In this document: positions 35,637 through 44,925 of the stretch, one piece after another
Position numbering within the stretch: position 1 is the stretch's first letter
Layout of the letters: every line of letters begins with the position of its first letter
Assembly: GCA_003248865.1 (NCBI GenBank)
Contig: QFPK01000017.1
Coordinates: 1 to 64,000 of the forward strand
From: Sphingomonas sp.
GTDB taxonomy: Bacteria > Pseudomonadota > Alphaproteobacteria > Sphingomonadales > Sphingomonadaceae
Reading direction: 5' to 3'
Length of the DNA: 64,000 bases
Position numbers and translations under genes: made by a program
Notes under the pieces: generated by a model
What the model was told of the DNA's origin: nothing
Databases searched by the model: none
What the model saw: only the letters and a program-made list of their open reading frames with translations

Positions 35637-36104
35637 ATGTTGACCGCAGTTCTGGCCGCAGCCGCCATCCTGCTTCCGCAAGGACCGGCGCTGGAGGCCG
35701 CCATCGCCGCGGAGGACGAGGCCTTCTTCCGACTGTTCTTCGAACAATGCGACCCCGCCGCGATGGAAGCCCGGCTGACCCCCAACTTCGAAATGTATCA
35801 CGATAGGGAAGGGCGCGTCGCAGGCGGCGCTGCCGCGTTCGTGGCGGGCTACGCCAAGGCCTGCGAGGCGCGGAATGCGCCGGATGCCTGGCGCAGCCGC
35901 CGCGTGCTGGTCCCCGGCACGATGGTGGTCAATCCCATTCCCGGGGTCGGCGCGGTGCAGGAAGGCCGGCACGATTTTCTGGAACGCAAGGGCGACGGGC
36001 CGGAAAAGCTGGTGGGCTCCGCCCGCTTCGTGCAGCTCTGGGTCTATGACGGCACGCGCTGGCGGCTGTCGCGCGTGTTCAGCCTCTCCCACGAAAGCCG
36101 CTGA
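35637..36104 (+). CDS. exported NTF2-like/DUF4440 protein
   Basis: 155 aa with a short hydrophobic leader (MLTAVLAAAAILLPQGPA). The rest is an NTF2/SnoaL-like cone: EAAIAAEDEAFFRLFFEQCD, LTPNFEMYHDREGRVAG and LWVYDGTRWRLSRVFS. Proteins of this sort are binding or enzyme domains of unassigned role. No good ribosome binding site is seen; convergent with argJ, divergent from the GST gene. Confidence 0.7.
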   Translation: MLTAVLAAAAILLPQGPALEAAIAAEDEAFFRLFFEQCDPAAMEARLTPNFEMYHDREGRVAGGAAAFVAGYAKACEARNAPDAWRSRRVLVPGTMVVNPIPGVGAVQEGRHDFLERKGDGPEKLVGSARFVQLWVYDGTRWRLSRVFSLSHESR

Positions 36105-36130
36105 GGCAGCGCCCCCGGCTCCCGTTGTCG

Positions 36131-37354
36131 TCAGCTCCGGTAATCGGCGTTGATCGAGATATAGCCGTGGGTGAGGTCGCTGGTCCAAACCGTGGCCCGG
36201 CCGTCGCCCAGCCCCAGCTCCACGGCGATCTCCACGTCCTGACCGGCCAGATGTGCCGCGACAGGCGCTTCATCATAGCCCGGCACCACCATCCCGCGCG
36301 CGGCAACTTCCACTCCGCCGAAACGGATGGACAGCAGGTCGCGGTCGGCGGGTTCGCCGGCCTTGCCCACGGCCATCACCACCCGCCCCCAATTGGCATC
36401 GCCGCCCGCAATCGCCGTCTTCACCAGCGGCGAATTGGCGATGGACATCGCGATCCGGTGCGCGCTCTCGTCGCTCACCGCGCCGTTCACGCGGATTTCC
36501 ACGAAGCGGCTGGCGCCTTCTCCATCGCGCACCACCAATTGCGCCAATTCGCGGCACAGATCCTGTAGCGCGGCGGCAAAGGCGTCTGCCCCCGGCGATG
36601 TCACGCTCTCCAGCACAGCATTGCCCGCGCGGCCAGTCGCAAAGGCCAGCACCGTGTCGGATGTGGAAGTGTCGCCATCCACGGTGATGCACGAGAAAGT
36701 GCGCCCGTTCGCCGCCTCCAGCAGCTGCTGCAGCAGGGCTGCGCTGACGGCGGCATCGGTGGTGATGAAGCCCAGCATGGTCGCCATGTCGGGCGCGATC
36801 ATGCCGGACCCCTTGATGAAGCCGACCAGCGCGACCTTCACGTCGCCGATCATCGCCTCGCGGAAGGCCGCCTTCGGGAAGGTGTCCGTCGTGCCGATGG
36901 CCGTGGTCACATCCAGCCAGCTGGCGCTCCCCAGCGCCGCATGGGCCGCCCGCACGCCGGATATGGCTTTTTCCTGTGGCAGCGGCACACCGATCACGCC
37001 GGTTGAGGCCGCGAACACCTCGGCCGGCTCGCAGCCGATCAGATTGGCGGCTTCGGCCACCTGCCGGGCGCAAGCCTCGGCCCCCGTCAGCCCGGTGAAG
37101 GCGTTGGAATTCCCCGCATTCACCACCAGCCCGCGCGCCGCGCCCCAGGGCAGGTGGCGTCGGCACAGCTCGACTTCGGGCGACGGGCATTTCGACCGGG
37201 TGGTGACGCCGGCGACCGTGGTGCCCGGATCGAAGGCCAGCAAGGTCACGTCGGCGCGAGTCCAGGGCTTGTAGCCGGCGGTTGCGACACCTCGCCGCAC
37301 CCCGGCGATCTCGGGAAGCTGGGGGAAGGCGGTGGCAAGCGGTGAGATGGTCAT
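36131..37354 (-). CDS. argJ: bifunctional glutamate N-acetyltransferase / amino-acid acetyltransferase ArgJ
   Basis: 407 aa. It recycles the acetyl group between ornithine and glutamate in arginine synthesis. The precursor self-cleaves before Thr in APDMATMLGFITTDAA to give alpha and beta chains; KGSGMIAPDMATML is intact. Also seen: VNAGNSNAFTG, ASTGVIGVPLP and FSCITVDGDTSTSD. Its promoter shares the 177-base divergent region with the TonB receptor operon. Confidence 0.96.
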   Translation of the reverse strand: MTISPLATAFPQLPEIAGVRRGVATAGYKPWTRADVTLLAFDPGTTVAGVTTRSKCPSPEVELCRRHLPWGAARGLVVNAGNSNAFTGLTGAEACARQVAEAANLIGCEPAEVFAASTGVIGVPLPQEKAISGVRAAHAALGSASWLDVTTAIGTTDTFPKAAFREAMIGDVKVALVGFIKGSGMIAPDMATMLGFITTDAAVSAALLQQLLEAANGRTFSCITVDGDTSTSDTVLAFATGRAGNAVLESVTSPGADAFAAALQDLCRELAQLVVRDGEGASRFVEIRVNGAVSDESAHRIAMSIANSPLVKTAIAGGDANWGRVVMAVGKAGEPADRDLLSIRFGGVEVAARGMVVPGYDEAPVAAHLAGQDVEIAVELGLGDGRATVWTSDLTHGYISINADYRS

Positions 37355-37411
37355 GAAGGCCGCTTAGCTCCCCGCAGGCGTCTGCGCGACATCTTTGTGG
37401 GCATCTTCGGA

Positions 37412-37440
37412 TTGTCATGCGCGCGTCATTCGCCTGTCAC
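37412..37440 (+). promoter_or_regulatory. putative PhoB-binding Pho box (three half-sites)
   Basis: Three heptamers resembling the Pho half-site CTGTCAT lie in exact 11-base steps: TTGTCAT at 37412-37418, GCGTCAT at 37423-37429 and CTGTCAC at 37434-37440, each separated by 4 bases. PhoB binds direct repeats of this type with this spacing. The spacers are GC-rich rather than AT-rich. The site lies 92 bases upstream of the TonB receptor start and 58 bases upstream of the argJ start on the other strand; orientation of the repeats points to the TonB operon. CACACCT/CCTAGG bases about 8-13 downstream could include a -10. Confidence 0.6.
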
Positions 37441-37531
37441 GGACCACACCTAGGCGCGGCGCTCATCACGGACATCCGCTCCGCAAAACCGGTTCCAAGC
37501 AACAGTTCCAAACAACAAGGGGTTCCCGCAC

Positions 37532-39988
37532 ATGACACGCCGTTTCGTCGTTCCGATGCTGCTTGCCGCCGTTTCCGCGCCTGCCATGGCGCAGGAAACC
37601 GTCGCCCAGGGCGACATGGACACCATCATCGTCACCGGCCGCGCGGCGGGCTCGGAAATGCGCAAGGCGGAAGCCAGCTTCGCCATCACCACCATCGACC
37701 AGCAGTCGCTGAAGCTGGCGCCGCCCATCTCCACGGCAGACCTGTTCCGTCGCGTGCCCGGATTCTGGGTGGAGGCCTCGGGCGGTGAAGGTTCCAACAA
37801 CGTCCGCTCGCGGGGCATTCCGACCGACGGCTATTCGTCGGTCGGCCTGCAGGAAAACGGCATTCCGGTGCAGTATGACGGCGCGCTGGGCTATCTGAAT
37901 TCCGACCAGAGCTTCCGCATCGACGACACCATCTCCCGCGTGGAAGCCGTGCGCGGCGGCCCGGCCTCCATCTTCGCACCGAACGCGCCGGGTGGCGTGG
38001 TGAACTTCATCACCCGCAAGGGCACCGACACGCCCGACGGCGCCGGATCCGTGCGCTACACCTTCACCGACACCACCGCACACCGCGTGGATGCCTGGTA
38101 TGGCCGCGAAATCGCCCCGAACGTCGGCCTCTTCGTCGGCGGCTTCTACCGTCAGGGCGACGGCATGCGCGACATGGGCTTCAAGGCGGAAAAGGGCGGC
38201 CAGATCCGCGCCACGCTGAACTATGACGACGGCGAGAATTCGGCGACCCTGGACGTGCGCCACATGAACGACCGTACGCCTTTCTATCTGCCGGTGCCGC
38301 TGACCTTCAATGCCGATGGCGACATCGTCGAAGTGCCGGGCTTCGATGCGCTGAAGGACACCTTTGCCGGGCCGAACAACAAGATGGTGCCGATCAAGAA
38401 TGTCGGCGGACCGTTCATGTTCGACCTGACCGAAGGCAGCCACACCAAGCTGACCGCGATCACCTTCGAGGCGAAGATGCGCATCGTGGACGGCGTGCGG
38501 TTCGAAACCCGTAACCGCTATCGCACCAGCGAAATCCTGCGCAACGCGCTGTTCCCCACTGGCAACGTCGACACCATCGCCAACTATCAGGCCAGCCTGC
38601 TCAGCCAGGCCAAGGCGGGCGGGTTCAGCACGGCGACCGGCATTCGCCTGACCTATGCCGACGACGGCTCGGCGGTTCCGGCAGACGCCAATGGCAACGG
38701 CCTGCTGGTGCAGGGCAACCTGCTCTCAGTCTCCGTCCCGCTGGACGAGATGATCTCCGACAACCGCATCACCGCCGATATCGGCAATCATGCGCTCGCG
38801 ATCGGCGCCAGCTACGCCTACTCGCAATATCGCTTCGATCGCTACATGGGCACCACCCTGCTCGATGTGCAGGGCAATGCGCGCCGCGTCGACGCGACGG
38901 CCGTCGATGTGAACGGGGTGGCCGTCGGCCGCGTCACCGATAACGGCTTCCTGCGCTATGGCTCGATCTTCGACGATGTGGGGATGAACACCGACAGCTT
39001 CGCCGTCTATGGTGGAGACGAATGGCAGATCACCCCCGAAATTCGGGTGGACGCTGCCGCGCGCTATGAAAAGCTCAGCTTCCGCGGCCTGGTCGCCAAC
39101 AAGGCAACGGTGAATCTGGGCGATCCCACCACCCTTGCCGACAACAGCGTGCTGACCTTCGGCAACGGCTTCACCAAGGTGAACGACAGTTTCGACGGCT
39201 TCGGCTGGACTCTGGGTGCCAACTGGCAGTTCCAGACGAACATGGGTGTGTTCGCCCGTTATACCGACACCTTCCGCCTGCCGTCGCCAGGCGAATGGAA
39301 CGGCAACCCCACCCGCACCGACATGGCGAAGATTCCGATCAAGATGGGCGAGATCGGCTTCAAATACGGCAGCCAGATGCTCAGCCTGTTCGTCACCGGC
39401 TTCTGGACCAAGTTCGAGCGGCTGACGCTGACCGACTGGGTGTTCGACAACGCCACCAGCACCTACACCTCGCGCGTCGCCATCGCAGGATCGGAAACCT
39501 TCGGCGTCGAAGCCGAAGCGATGTTCCGTCCGTTCGAATGGGGCGACCTCGCCGTGGCGCTGACCTGGCAGGACCCGCAGTACAAGAACTTCAAATACAC
39601 CGACAACACCGGCAAGCAGTATGACTTCAGCGGCAACCAGCTGATGCGTGTCCCGAAACTGGGCCTGCGCGTCACCCCGGGCGTCAACCTGCTGGACGAC
39701 CGGGTTCGTGCGGAAGCCGTGATCGAGCATTACACCAAGCGCTATCCCGACATCGCCAACACCCAGGTGCTGCCGGCCTATACGCTGGTGGGGCTGAACA
39801 TCCGCGGGCAGGTCACGGACAACATCGCGTTGGGCATGAACGTCACCAACCTGTTCAACCAGATGGGCCTGACAGAGGGCAACCCGCGCGCGGGCAGCTT
39901 CATCTCGGGCGATCTGGGCGCACAATATTTCCTCGCCCGCCCCGATTTCGGCCGGATCGTCCGCCTGTCCGCACAGGTGACCTTCTGA
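37532..39988 (+). CDS. TonB-dependent outer-membrane receptor
   Basis: 818 aa. Signal peptide to AMAQ, TonB box-like MDTIIVTGR, plug domain (about residues 40-165, SRVEAVRGGPASIFAPNAPG and GVVNFITRKG), then a 22-strand-type barrel with large loops and a terminal Phe (RLSAQVTF). The plug is of the siderophore/small-ligand type; ligand unknown. Its stop overlaps the next gene (TGATG), so it is translated with the PHP hydrolase, and the upstream Pho-box-like repeats suggest induction by phosphate limitation. Import of an organophosphate is the inferred role. Confidence 0.9.
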   Translation: MTRRFVVPMLLAAVSAPAMAQETVAQGDMDTIIVTGRAAGSEMRKAEASFAITTIDQQSLKLAPPISTADLFRRVPGFWVEASGGEGSNNVRSRGIPTDGYSSVGLQENGIPVQYDGALGYLNSDQSFRIDDTISRVEAVRGGPASIFAPNAPGGVVNFITRKGTDTPDGAGSVRYTFTDTTAHRVDAWYGREIAPNVGLFVGGFYRQGDGMRDMGFKAEKGGQIRATLNYDDGENSATLDVRHMNDRTPFYLPVPLTFNADGDIVEVPGFDALKDTFAGPNNKMVPIKNVGGPFMFDLTEGSHTKLTAITFEAKMRIVDGVRFETRNRYRTSEILRNALFPTGNVDTIANYQASLLSQAKAGGFSTATGIRLTYADDGSAVPADANGNGLLVQGNLLSVSVPLDEMISDNRITADIGNHALAIGASYAYSQYRFDRYMGTTLLDVQGNARRVDATAVDVNGVAVGRVTDNGFLRYGSIFDDVGMNTDSFAVYGGDEWQITPEIRVDAAARYEKLSFRGLVANKATVNLGDPTTLADNSVLTFGNGFTKVNDSFDGFGWTLGANWQFQTNMGVFARYTDTFRLPSPGEWNGNPTRTDMAKIPIKMGEIGFKYGSQMLSLFVTGFWTKFERLTLTDWVFDNATSTYTSRVAIAGSETFGVEAEAMFRPFEWGDLAVALTWQDPQYKNFKYTDNTGKQYDFSGNQLMRVPKLGLRVTPGVNLLDDRVRAEAVIEHYTKRYPDIANTQVLPAYTLVGLNIRGQVTDNIALGMNVTNLFNQMGLTEGNPRAGSFISGDLGAQYFLARPDFGRIVRLSAQVTF

Positions 39989-41493
39989 TGCGGCGGCTGC
40001 TGGCGGCGCTGCTGCTGGTCTTGGCAGCGCCGTCCGCAGCCGTGGACCGCCCGCCCGATCAACTGTTGTCGGGTCAGATCGGCCGGGCAGACCACCAAAG
40101 CTATCGCGAGGTTCCCTTCACCCTGCCGCCCGGCACAGACCGGCTGCTGGTGGAGATGAGCCTCGATCATCTGGCTGAGCGCACCGTCATCGACGTGGGC
40201 GTCGCGGACCCGAACGGTTTTCGCGGCGCGTCCGGCTCCAACAAGCGCCGCATCCTGATCGGCGAGACAGAGGCCACACCTTCCTATCTGCCCGGTGCGA
40301 TGACGCCCGGCCAATGGAAGCTGATCCTCGCCGTTCCCAACATCCGCGACGGCGTCACCGCGACATGGGGCGCGAAACTCTGGTTCCTGAAACCCGGCGA
40401 ACCGGACGAGACCCCGCCTACTGCCGGCCGGGGCCCCGGCTGGTATCGTGGAGACATGCACCTGCACAGCGCCCATTCCGACGGCAATTGCGCCCCGGCA
40501 GAAGGCGCGTCCAAAGTGCCGTGCCCGCTGTTCCTCACCTTGCAGACAGCATCCGCGCGCGGCATCGATTTCGTCTCGTTGACGGAACATAACAGCGTCA
40601 GCCACCATTCCACCCTGCGCGAGGCGCAACCCTTTTTCCCCAGGCTGCTGCTGATCCCCGGCCGCGAGATCACCACCTTCTACGGCCACATCAATATCCA
40701 CGGCGTCACCAGACCCATCGATTTCCGCATCGCCCCGCCGGAAAAAGGTGGCACCACGAGCTTCAACGCCATTGCGGACGAGGTGCACCGGCTCGGCGGG
40801 CTCCTCGTCATCAATCACCCCGCCATGCCGTCGGACGAACGCTGCATGGGCTGCGGCTGGACCATGCCCGGCGCCGACCCGGCCAAGGTTGACGCCATCG
40901 AAACCGTGAACGGCGCCGCCATCGCGGGGGTGGACAACAAGGTGGCGGGCCTCGTCGACGGCACCCCGTTCTGGGCCGGCTGGCTTGATGCGAATGGCCC
41001 CGTCACTGCCATCGGCGCGTCCGACAACCACGACGGCACCGCGCGTGACGAGAGGCTGGGCACCATCGGCCGACCCGCCACCGTGGTTCTGGCAGACGAT
41101 CTCACATGGCCCGCCCTTCGCGAAGGCCTGAAGAAGGGCAGGGCGTTCATCGATGCAGAGGGTGTGCCCGGCCGTCATCTGGATTTCACGGCCACCTCCG
41201 GCAGGGCGCAGGCGGTGATGGGTGGAACGCTTCAGGCGTCCACCGGCACGGTGCGCCTCAGCATCGATGTCGATGCCCCCGTCGGCAGCCGCCTGCGCCT
41301 GTTCGACGGTCGCACCCTGCTTTCGGAACAGCCGCTGGCAGGCGGACGCCAGCAACTGGCGTTGTCTCCTGAACTTGCGCCGGGCCGCCACCAGCTGCGT
41401 CTGGACGTCGTTCGCGACGGGCAGCCCATTTTGCTGTCGAACGCACTCTTGGTGGATAGTGGCCGCTCGAAGAAGTCTTCCCCGCACAATTGA
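39988..41493 (+). CDS. exported PHP-domain metallohydrolase (CehA/McbA family)
   Basis: 501 aa. Signal peptide (MRRLLAALLLVLAAPSAAV), an N-terminal beta-rich domain of about 130 residues, then a PHP domain: GDMHLHSAHSDG (His158, His160, Asp165), LTEHNS (Glu200, His201), GREITT (Glu227), VINHPAM (His277) and ASDNHDG (Asp346, His348). All metal ligands appear kept. A C-terminal beta domain follows. CehA/McbA is known for carbaryl hydrolysis, but the PHP superfamily mainly cleaves phosphoesters; with a TonB receptor and a Pho-box-like site, a periplasmic phosphoesterase is the favoured inference. Confidence 0.85.
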   Translation: MRRLLAALLLVLAAPSAAVDRPPDQLLSGQIGRADHQSYREVPFTLPPGTDRLLVEMSLDHLAERTVIDVGVADPNGFRGASGSNKRRILIGETEATPSYLPGAMTPGQWKLILAVPNIRDGVTATWGAKLWFLKPGEPDETPPTAGRGPGWYRGDMHLHSAHSDGNCAPAEGASKVPCPLFLTLQTASARGIDFVSLTEHNSVSHHSTLREAQPFFPRLLLIPGREITTFYGHINIHGVTRPIDFRIAPPEKGGTTSFNAIADEVHRLGGLLVINHPAMPSDERCMGCGWTMPGADPAKVDAIETVNGAAIAGVDNKVAGLVDGTPFWAGWLDANGPVTAIGASDNHDGTARDERLGTIGRPATVVLADDLTWPALREGLKKGRAFIDAEGVPGRHLDFTATSGRAQAVMGGTLQASTGTVRLSIDVDAPVGSRLRLFDGRTLLSEQPLAGGRQQLALSPELAPGRHQLRLDVVRDGQPILLSNALLVDSGRSKKSSPHN

Positions 41494-41576
41494 CGCTTCC
41501 CCGGCCCATACCTATTTGGCGCTGTGATAAGCGGCGACGGCTCTGTCGATCCGCGCCCCATTTGTGAAGGCTCCTC

Positions 41577-44384
41577 ATGCTTGGCTTGAACAAGGTCGCC
41601 AAGGCCATCTTCGGATCGTCGAACGACCGCTATGTGAAGTCGCTCCAGCCGGCCGTCGGCCAGATCAATGCGCTGGAATCCAAATATGAGGCGATGACCG
41701 ACGCCGAACTGCAGGACCAGACCCGCATCTTCCGGGAGCGTCTGGCGAACGGCGAGAAGCTCGACAATCTGCTGCCCGAAGCCTTCGCCACCGTGCGCGA
41801 AGCCTCGAAGCGGGTGCTGGGCATGCGCCATTTTGACGTGCAGCTGGTGGGCGGCATGGTGCTGCACAAGGGCGAGATCGCCGAGATGCGCACCGGCGAA
41901 GGGAAAACCCTGGTCGCCACGCTCGCCACCTATCTGAACGCGCTCACGGGCAAGGGCGTCCATGTCGTCACCGTGAACGACTATCTCGCCAAGCGCGACG
42001 CCGAAACCATGGGCGTGCTGTATAAATGGCTGGGCCTGTCGGTCGGCGTGATCGTGCCCAACATGCATGATGTGGAGCGCCGCGCCAGTTATGCGGCCGA
42101 TATCACCTACGGCACCAACAATGAATTCGGCTTCGATTATCTGCGCGACAATATGAAGTATGAGCGCTCGCAGATGGTGCAGCGCGCCTTCAACCACGCC
42201 ATCGTCGACGAAGTCGATTCGATCCTGATCGACGAAGCCCGCACCCCGCTCATCATCTCCGGCCCCACCGACGACAAGACCGACCTCTATCTGGCGGTCG
42301 ACGCCGTGGTGAAGACCTTCCAGCCCGAACATTATGAGAAGGATGAAAAGGCCAAGTCCATCATCCTGACGGAAGAAGGCACTGAATTCGCAGAGCGCGC
42401 GCTGGAGGCCGCCGGCCATCTTGAGGGCGAGAATCTCTACGATTTCGAGAATACCCAGGTCGTCCACCACCTGAACCAGGCGCTGCGCGCGGTGCACATG
42501 TTCCGCCGCGACACCGATTATATCGTGCGCGACGGCAAGGTGATCATCATCGATGAATTCACCGGCCGCATGATGGATGGCCGCCGGTGGTCCGAAGGCC
42601 TGCACCAGGCGGTGGAAGCCAAGGAAGGGGTGGACATCCAGCCCGAGAACCAGACGCTCGCCTCCATCACCTTCCAGAATTACTTCCGCCTCTACCCCAA
42701 GCTGTCGGGGATGACGGGCACGGCCGCCACCGAAGCGCCGGAATTCTTCGACATCTACAAGCTGAACGTGGTGGAGATCCCCACCAACCTGCCGGTGAAG
42801 CGGCAGGACGATCAGGACGAATTCTACAAGAACGAAGCCGACAAGTTCGCGGCAATCGTGAAGACGGTGAAGGAAAAGTCGGCGCTGGGGCAACCCATCC
42901 TCGTCGGCACCGTCTCCATCGAGAAGTCGGAGACGCTGTCGGACTATCTCACGGCCGAAGGCGTCCGCCACTCGGTGCTGAACGCCCGCTATCACGAGCA
43001 GGAAGCCCATATCGTGGCGCAGGCCGGGCGGCTGGGCAACGTCACCATCGCCACCAACATGGCGGGCCGCGGCACCGACATCCAGCTGGGCGGCAATGTG
43101 GAATTCCGCGCGGAAGACGAACTGCGCAATATCCCCGACGGCCCCGAGCGCGAGGCAGGCCTTGCCCGCATCAAGGCCGAAGTGCAGGCCGAGCGCGAGA
43201 AGGTGCGCGAAGCCGGCGGCCTGTTCGTGCTGGGCACCGAACGCCACGAAAGCCGCCGCATCGACAACCAGCTGCGCGGCCGCTCCGGCCGTCAGGGCGA
43301 CCCCGGCCTCAGCCGCTTCTACCTCAGCCTGGACGATGATCTGCTGCGCATCTTCGGCCAGCAGAACATGCTCACCCGGGTAATGAACTCGGGGCTGGAG
43401 GATGGTGAGGCCATCGTCCACCCGTGGATCTCGAAGGCGATCGAGACCGCGCAGAAGAAGGTGGAAGCGCGCAACTACGACATCCGCAAGCAGCTGCTGC
43501 AATATGATGACGTCATGAACGACCAGCGCAAGGTCGTCTATGAACAGCGCGCGGACATCATGGATGCTGACAAGGTGACGGACGTGGTGGAGGAATTCCG
43601 CCGCGACACCGTGCTCGACATCATCGACCGCCACTGCCCCGAAGGCGTCTATCCCGAGCAATGGGATGTGGAAGGCCTGAAGATCGACGTGACCAACCAG
43701 CTCAACCTCGATGTGGACATCGACGGTTGGGTGAAGGAGCAGTCCGTCGATCAGGAGCTGTTCGTGGAACGGCTGCAGACCCTGCTGGACGAGAAGATGG
43801 CGGCCAAGCAGGTCGGCATTCCGGAAGAAAACTGGATCCAGGTCGAAAAGCAGATCCTGCTGCAGAGCCTCGACCATTTCTGGAAGGAGCATCTGGCGAC
43901 GCTCGACGCCCTGCGTCAGGTGGTGCACCTGCGTGCCTATGCCCAGAAGCAGCCGCTGAACGAGTATAAGGCCGAAGCCTTTGCGTTGTTCGAACGCATG
44001 CTGCGGAATGTGCGCGAGGATGTGACCCGCACGCTGTCCTTCGCCGAATTCCGCATGCCCGAAGCCATGCCGATGCCGGACCTGCCCGATTTCCTGAAGC
44101 TGGATGGCGGCCCGGGCCTGTCGGTGAGCGATTTCGCGGCTCAGCTGCCTTCGGAACAAGGCGCCTCCATGGGCTTCACCGGCTATGGCGACACCAATGT
44201 GTTCGCCATGGGGGATGCCCTTTCCACCGACGAGCAGGACGCGGCCCGCAGCGTCGCCCATCTGTTCGGCCCGGACTTTGTCGCGGAAGACCCGGAAAGC
44301 TGGCAGCGCACGGTGGCGCGCAACACCTTGTGCCCGTGTGGGTCAGGCAGGAAGTTCAAGCATTGTCACGGGCTGGCGGCGTAA
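41577..44384 (+). CDS. secA: preprotein translocase ATPase SecA
   Basis: 935 aa. Drives protein export through SecYEG. Walker A MRTGEGKTLVATLAT, Walker B region IVDEVDSILIDEARTPLIIS, ATNMAGRGTDIQLGG, RSGRQGDPG, and a C-terminal zinc/SecB-binding tail LCPCGSGRKFKHCHG (C-x-C-x8-C-H). The 84 bases upstream hold no attributable structure. Its stop codon lies in the loop of the first of four hairpins. Confidence 0.97.
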   Translation: MLGLNKVAKAIFGSSNDRYVKSLQPAVGQINALESKYEAMTDAELQDQTRIFRERLANGEKLDNLLPEAFATVREASKRVLGMRHFDVQLVGGMVLHKGEIAEMRTGEGKTLVATLATYLNALTGKGVHVVTVNDYLAKRDAETMGVLYKWLGLSVGVIVPNMHDVERRASYAADITYGTNNEFGFDYLRDNMKYERSQMVQRAFNHAIVDEVDSILIDEARTPLIISGPTDDKTDLYLAVDAVVKTFQPEHYEKDEKAKSIILTEEGTEFAERALEAAGHLEGENLYDFENTQVVHHLNQALRAVHMFRRDTDYIVRDGKVIIIDEFTGRMMDGRRWSEGLHQAVEAKEGVDIQPENQTLASITFQNYFRLYPKLSGMTGTAATEAPEFFDIYKLNVVEIPTNLPVKRQDDQDEFYKNEADKFAAIVKTVKEKSALGQPILVGTVSIEKSETLSDYLTAEGVRHSVLNARYHEQEAHIVAQAGRLGNVTIATNMAGRGTDIQLGGNVEFRAEDELRNIPDGPEREAGLARIKAEVQAEREKVREAGGLFVLGTERHESRRIDNQLRGRSGRQGDPGLSRFYLSLDDDLLRIFGQQNMLTRVMNSGLEDGEAIVHPWISKAIETAQKKVEARNYDIRKQLLQYDDVMNDQRKVVYEQRADIMDADKVTDVVEEFRRDTVLDIIDRHCPEGVYPEQWDVEGLKIDVTNQLNLDVDIDGWVKEQSVDQELFVERLQTLLDEKMAAKQVGIPEENWIQVEKQILLQSLDHFWKEHLATLDALRQVVHLRAYAQKQPLNEYKAEAFALFERMLRNVREDVTRTLSFAEFRMPEAMPMPDLPDFLKLDGGPGLSVSDFAAQLPSEQGASMGFTGYGDTNVFAMGDALSTDEQDAARSVAHLFGPDFVAEDPESWQRTVARNTLCPCGSGRKFKHCHGLAA

Positions 44385-44475
44385 GCCGCCAGCGGAGCGA
44401 CGCTTAGCGCGGAACGCGCTAACGCGCGACTCCGCGTAAGCCCGGCCGGCTGAATCGGCGATCTCTATCGCCGAT
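44373..44475 (+). repeat. three tandem perfect hairpins at and after the secA stop
   Basis: Hairpin 1: CTGGCGGC (44373-44380), loop GTAA containing the stop codon, GCCGCCAG (44385-44392). Hairpin 2: TTAGCGCG (44404-44411), loop GAA, CGCGCTAA (44415-44422). Hairpin 3: ATCGGCGAT (44454-44462), loop CTCT, ATCGCCGAT (44467-44475). All stems are perfect and different from each other, so this is not a simple repeat. A terminator hairpin follows. Confidence 0.75.
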
Positions 44476-44486
44476 CAGTCCAACGA

Positions 44487-44510
44487 GTCCGGCTTTGCCG
44501 GACCCTTTTT
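44487..44510 (+). terminator. Rho-independent terminator of secA
   Basis: GTCCGGC (44487-44493), loop TTT, GCCGGAC (44497-44503), then CCTTTTTC. Perfect 7-bp GC-rich stem with a T-run: a canonical intrinsic terminator. Confidence 0.88.
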
Positions 44511-44577
44511 CTTCCTTGTCTTGCTAAATTCGCCCAGCCGGACTGGGCGGATCAGCCGCCGGCCGGCCCAACCGCCG

Positions 44578-44925
44578 TCACCGCCCGCGCAGCACCGCCA
44601 CCAGCACCCACGCCCAGCCCGCCATCATCAGCGTCCCGCCGACGGGCGCCACCATCCCCAGCCAGCGCGGCCCGCCCAGCCCCAGCCCCTGCAGCGCGCC
44701 TGCAAACAGCAGCGCACCGACAGCCAGCAACCATGGCGCCACCCGCCACGCCGGCCGCCAGGCCAGCAGCGCGAACACCGCTGCCGCATGGGGTAACTGG
44801 AATTGCGCAGCGGTGGCGATCCACGCCTTCGCCTGTGGATCGGCAATGCCGTGCGCCCCGAAGGCGCCAATGGAAACGGCCAGAAGCCCGTTCAGGGCGG
44901 CGAGGGCAGGGAGGGTTCGGGACAT
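44578..44925 (-). CDS. DUF423 family membrane protein
   Basis: 115 aa, four membrane helices. The N-terminal ALNGLLAVSIGAFGAHGI is the family hallmark (A-x-G-A-F-G-A-H), followed by QFQLPHAAAVFALL and the C-terminal PVGGTLMMAGWAWVLVAV. Function unknown. Convergent with secA. The ATG at 44925 was chosen; upstream in-frame residues read into a compositionally different segment. Confidence 0.82.
   Translation of the reverse strand: MSRTLPALAALNGLLAVSIGAFGAHGIADPQAKAWIATAAQFQLPHAAAVFALLAWRPAWRVAPWLLAVGALLFAGALQGLGLGGPRWLGMVAPVGGTLMMAGWAWVLVAVLRGR

Noticed and set aside
41232..44261. Minus-strand frame of about 1000 codons opposite secA
   Set aside because: Antisense shadow of secA with no motif.
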